Assembly (NCBI RefSeq): GCF_036621415.1
Contig: NZ_CP030941.1
Coordinates: forward strand, 1,982,001-2,046,000
Length of the DNA: 64,000 bases
Direction of reading: 5' to 3'
DNA from: Nitratireductor thuwali
Lineage (GTDB): Bacteria; Pseudomonadota; Alphaproteobacteria; Rhizobiales; Rhizobiaceae
The translations under genes and the position numbers were made by a program. Shown here in pieces: positions 61,796 to 64,000 of the stretch; the first letter of the stretch is position 1, and each line of letters begins with the position of its first letter. The notes under the pieces are model-generated. The model worked only from the letters and a program-made list of their open reading frames with translations. It was not told where the DNA came from and did not search any database.

Positions 61796-61823
61796 ACAAA
61801 AGGGCTGTCCTTTCGGACAGCCC
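61796..61823 (-). terminator. Terminator of the small minus-strand unit (may also serve the WYL gene)
   Basis: Perfect 9-bp stem GGGCTGTCC (61802-61810) with GGACAGCCC (61815-61823), four-base loop. On the minus strand it is followed by TTTTGTTAT (61801-61793), a better T-run than the plus side (CCGTGTTTT), so the main direction is minus. Confidence 0.7.
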
Positions 61824-61888
61824 CCGTGTTTTCGTATTCTCACGCGGCCATGGCGGGCATCAACAGGCCCGTCCGCGTTTCATGCGCT

Positions 61889-61957
61889 TCAGCGGAAAGA
61901 CTGCTCCCCGCAAAGGCAATCCATCGAGACCACGCTTGAACGGAAATCACTCGACAT
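61889..61957 (-). CDS. 22-codon ORF with an extended Shine-Dalgarno
   Basis: ATG 61957 to TGA 61889. The peptide starts MSSDFRSSVV and ends LCGEQSFR, with two cysteines in its middle. AAGGAGGTGATCC stands directly before the ATG, a full match to the 16S rRNA anti-Shine-Dalgarno tail with ideal spacing. The unit is closed by the terminator at 61796-61823. Could be a leader or regulatory peptide, or a small RNA. In the 366-bp gap between the WYL gene and acs I see nothing else coding. Confidence 0.4.
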   Translation of the reverse strand: MSSDFRSSVVSMDCLCGEQSFR

Positions 61958-62137
61958 TGGATCACCTCCTTTCGTTTCGTTGCTGATGGACGCAATGTGG
62001 AGCCTAACGCCGTCATCTGCAAGAGGCGGAATCCGTAGGATGTCGGTTCCCTACTCGGCACAATCCAAATAGCGAGAAGAACGGGCTGCGGAACCGGAGG
62101 GCTCCGGCGCCTCCGGCTCGCAACGCGGAACCTGCCT

Positions 62138-64000
62138 TCACCCGCGCTTGTTCTGACGGTTCTCCACGAGGTCCTCGACGACGGCCGGGTCGGCCAGCGT
62201 CGAGGTGTCGCCGAGCGCCCTATAGTCGTCCTCGGCTATCTTGCGCAGGATGCGGCGCATGATCTTGCCGGAGCGGGTCTTGGGCAGGCCGGGCGCGAAC
62301 TGGATTTTGTCGGGAGAAGCGATCGGCCCGATCTCGTTGCGGACATGGGCCACCAGCTCCTTTTTGAGTTCCTCCGAACCCTTCTCGCCGGACATCAGCG
62401 TGACGTAGCAATAGATGCCCTGGCCCTTCACATCGTGAGGATAGCCGACCACCGCCGCCTCGGAGACCTTCGGGTGCGAGACGAGCGCCGATTCCACCTC
62501 GGCCGTGCCCATGCGGTGGCCGGAGACGTTGATCACGTCATCGACCCGGCCCGTGATCCAGTAATAGCCGTCCTCGTCGCGGCGGCAGCCGTCGCCTGTG
62601 AAGTACTTGCCCTTGTAGGTCGAGAAATAGGTCTGGATGAAGCGCTCATGGTCGCCATAGACGGTGCGCATCTGCCCGGGCCAGGAATCGGCAATGCACA
62701 GATTGCCGCTGGCCGGGCCCTCCAGAACCTTGCCGTCGCCGTCGACAAGCTGCGGCCTCACGCCGAAGAAGGGACGCGTGGCCGAACCCGGCTTCAGGTC
62801 CGTCGCACCGGGCAACGGCGATATGAGAATGCCGCCGGTCTCCGTCTGCCACCAGGTGTCGACGATGGGCGAGCGCTCGTCGCCGACGACCTTGTAGTAC
62901 CATTCCCAGGCTTCCGGATTGATCGGCTCGCCGACCGTGCCGAGGACGCGCAGCGACTTGCGCGAGGTCTTCTTCACATGATCGTCGCCGGCGCCCATCA
63001 GCGCCCGGATGGCGGTGGGGGCGGTATAGAAGATGTTGACCTTGTGCTTGTCGATGACCTGCCAGAAGCGCGAGGCGTCGGGATAGTTGGGCACGCCCTC
63101 GAACATCAGCGTTTGCGCGCCGTTGGCCAGCGGGCCGTAGACGATATAGCTGTGGCCGGTCACCCAGCCGACATCCGCGGTGCACCAGTAGATATCGCCT
63201 TCGTGATAATCGAATACATATTGGTGCGTCATCGACGTATAGACGAGATAGCCGCCGGTGGTGTGCAGCACGCCCTTGGGCTTTCCGGTGGAGCCGGAGG
63301 TATAGAGGATGAAGAGCGGATCCTCCGCGTTCATCTTCTCCGGTTCGCAATCCGTCGACGCCTTCGAGGTCTCATCGTCATAGGACAGGTCGCGGCCGTC
63401 GACCCAGTTCACGTCGGCGCCGGTGCGGCGCACGACCAGGACGTTGCGCACCTTGGCGCCGGCCTTCTCGGCGATCTCGATGGCCTTGTCCGTGTTTGCC
63501 TTGAGCGGGACCTTCTTGCCGCCGCGCAGGCCTTCGTCGGCGGTGATGACGAAATCGGACCTGCAGTCTTCGATGCGGCCGGCCAGCGAATCGGGCGAGA
63601 AGCCGCCGAACACGACCGAGTGGACCGCGCCGATGCGGGCGCAAGCCAGCATCGCGTAGGCGGCCTCCGGTATCATGGGCATATAGATCGTGACGCGGTC
63701 GCCCTTCTTCACGCCGTTCGACTTCATCACATTGGCAAGCCGGCACACGTGCTCATGAAGCTCGCGATAGCTGATCTTCTGGTCTTCGGCCGGATCGTCG
63801 CCCTCCCAGAGGATCGCGGTCTGGTCGCCGCGCTTTTCCAAGTGGCGGTCGATGCAATTGTAGGAGGCGTTGGTGGTGCCGTCCTCGAACCATTTGATGG
63901 AGACGTCGCCGTTAAAGGACGTGTTCTTCACTTTCGTGAACGGCGTGAACCAGTCGATGCGCTTGCCGTGCTTCGCCCAGAAGGCTTCCGGGTCGTCGAT
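62138..64000 (-). CDS. acs: Acetyl-coenzyme A synthetase, 5' end beyond the window
   Basis: The last 620 residues; the frame is open to base 64000, so about 30 N-terminal residues are missing. Adenylate-forming motifs: [15 protein letters not shown] (P-loop), [54 protein letters not shown] with [11 protein letters not shown], and the acetylation-site motif [15 protein letters not shown] near the C-terminus. Converts acetate to acetyl-CoA; the conserved Lys in that motif is normally regulated by acetylation. Confidence 0.97.
   Translation of the reverse strand: MDDPEAFWAKHGKRIDWFTPFTKVKNTSFNGDVSIKWFEDGTTNASYNCIDRHLEKRGDQTAILWEGDDPAEDQKISYRELHEHVCRLANVMKSNGVKKGDRVTIYMPMIPEAAYAMLACARIGAVHSVVFGGFSPDSLAGRIEDCRSDFVITADEGLRGGKKVPLKANTDKAIEIAEKAGAKVRNVLVVRRTGADVNWVDGRDLSYDDETSKASTDCEPEKMNAEDPLFILYTSGSTGKPKGVLHTTGGYLVYTSMTHQYVFDYHEGDIYWCTADVGWVTGHSYIVYGPLANGAQTLMFEGVPNYPDASRFWQVIDKHKVNIFYTAPTAIRALMGAGDDHVKKTSRKSLRVLGTVGEPINPEAWEWYYKVVGDERSPIVDTWWQTETGGILISPLPGATDLKPGSATRPFFGVRPQLVDGDGKVLEGPASGNLCIADSWPGQMRTVYGDHERFIQTYFSTYKGKYFTGDGCRRDEDGYYWITGRVDDVINVSGHRMGTAEVESALVSHPKVSEAAVVGYPHDVKGQGIYCYVTLMSGEKGSEELKKELVAHVRNEIGPIASPDKIQFAPGLPKTRSGKIMRRILRKIAEDDYRALGDTSTLADPAVVEDLVENRQNKRG

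Noticed and set aside
61840..62061. A 73-codon minus-strand frame overlapping the 22-codon ORF in another frame
   Set aside because: It has no Shine-Dalgarno at its start, and the strong AAGGAGGTGATCC serves the 22-codon frame instead.

Overview
The window is a high-GC chromosomal segment from an alphaproteobacterium, almost certainly a member of the Hyphomicrobiales (Rhizobiales) of the Phyllobacteriaceae/Mesorhizobium kind. The evidence is gene content and order: glnK-amtB beside ftsK; sdhCDAB; tkt-gap-pgk-class I aldolase; zapA with a DUF4164 gene; the rsfS-rlmH-envC-ctpA-deacetylase-rppH series ending at an F1-only atpHAGDC operon; and rplU-rpmA-GNAT-obgE-proBA-nadD. There are also RIME-like intergenic repeats of the rhizobial type. 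Genus-level identity is an inference.

Layout. 0-11.5 kb: ftsK 5' part (runs off the left edge), glnK-amtB ammonium module, tesB, a ubiquinone hydroxylase, osmC, a leucine-type dehydrogenase, periplasmic msrA and the sdhCDAB operon. 11.6-16.8 kb: less familiar genes, namely a GNAT, a small secreted protein, a four-TM coiled-coil protein overlapping a membrane-anchored ClpP-fold protein, a small acidic protein, and a DUF2975/XRE pair divergent from a lipoprotein across a nested palindrome. 16.7-22.8 kb (all minus): leuC, an MgtC-family gene, rplS, a GFA protein, DUF4260, trmD, rimM, zapA, DUF4164. 22.9-33 kb (plus): tkt, gap, a K+/H+ antiporter, pgk, class I aldolase, an SGNH hydrolase and an MFS carrier. 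33.3-39.2 kb (plus): rsfS, rlmH, envC-like, ctpA, deacetylase, rppH. 39.3-47.5 kb (minus): atpHAGDC, DUF4345, priA; then fsa on plus. 48.3-52.2 kb: accessory patch with a doubly frameshifted IS5-family transposase, small secreted protein, SleB-type hydrolase, a GST of atypical composition and tRNA-Ser(CGA). 52.4-58.5 kb: rplU, rpmA, GNAT, obgE, proB, proA, nadD. 58.5-62 kb: small membrane protein, SDR, DUF1127, DJ-1/PfpI, VOC and a WYL regulator. The right end holds acs, cut by the window edge.

How the parts work together. Most of the window is core metabolism: nitrogen sensing and ammonium uptake, complex II, the glycolytic/pentose-phosphate trunk, F1-ATPase, proline and NAD synthesis, ribosome and tRNA maturation, and cell division/peptidoglycan control. 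Less explained features are a mosaic family of palindromic repeats that sits at gene borders (one supplies the atpC stop codon, one carries the rlmH start codon, one abuts the aldolase Shine-Dalgarno); a terminator-bounded small unit at 61.8-62.0 kb whose Shine-Dalgarno is complementary to the whole 16S rRNA 3' tail; the membrane/ClpP-fold pair; and the DUF2975/XRE/lipoprotein divergon. Gene order also suggests two rearrangement junctions (zapA|rimM, and nadD separated from rsfS).
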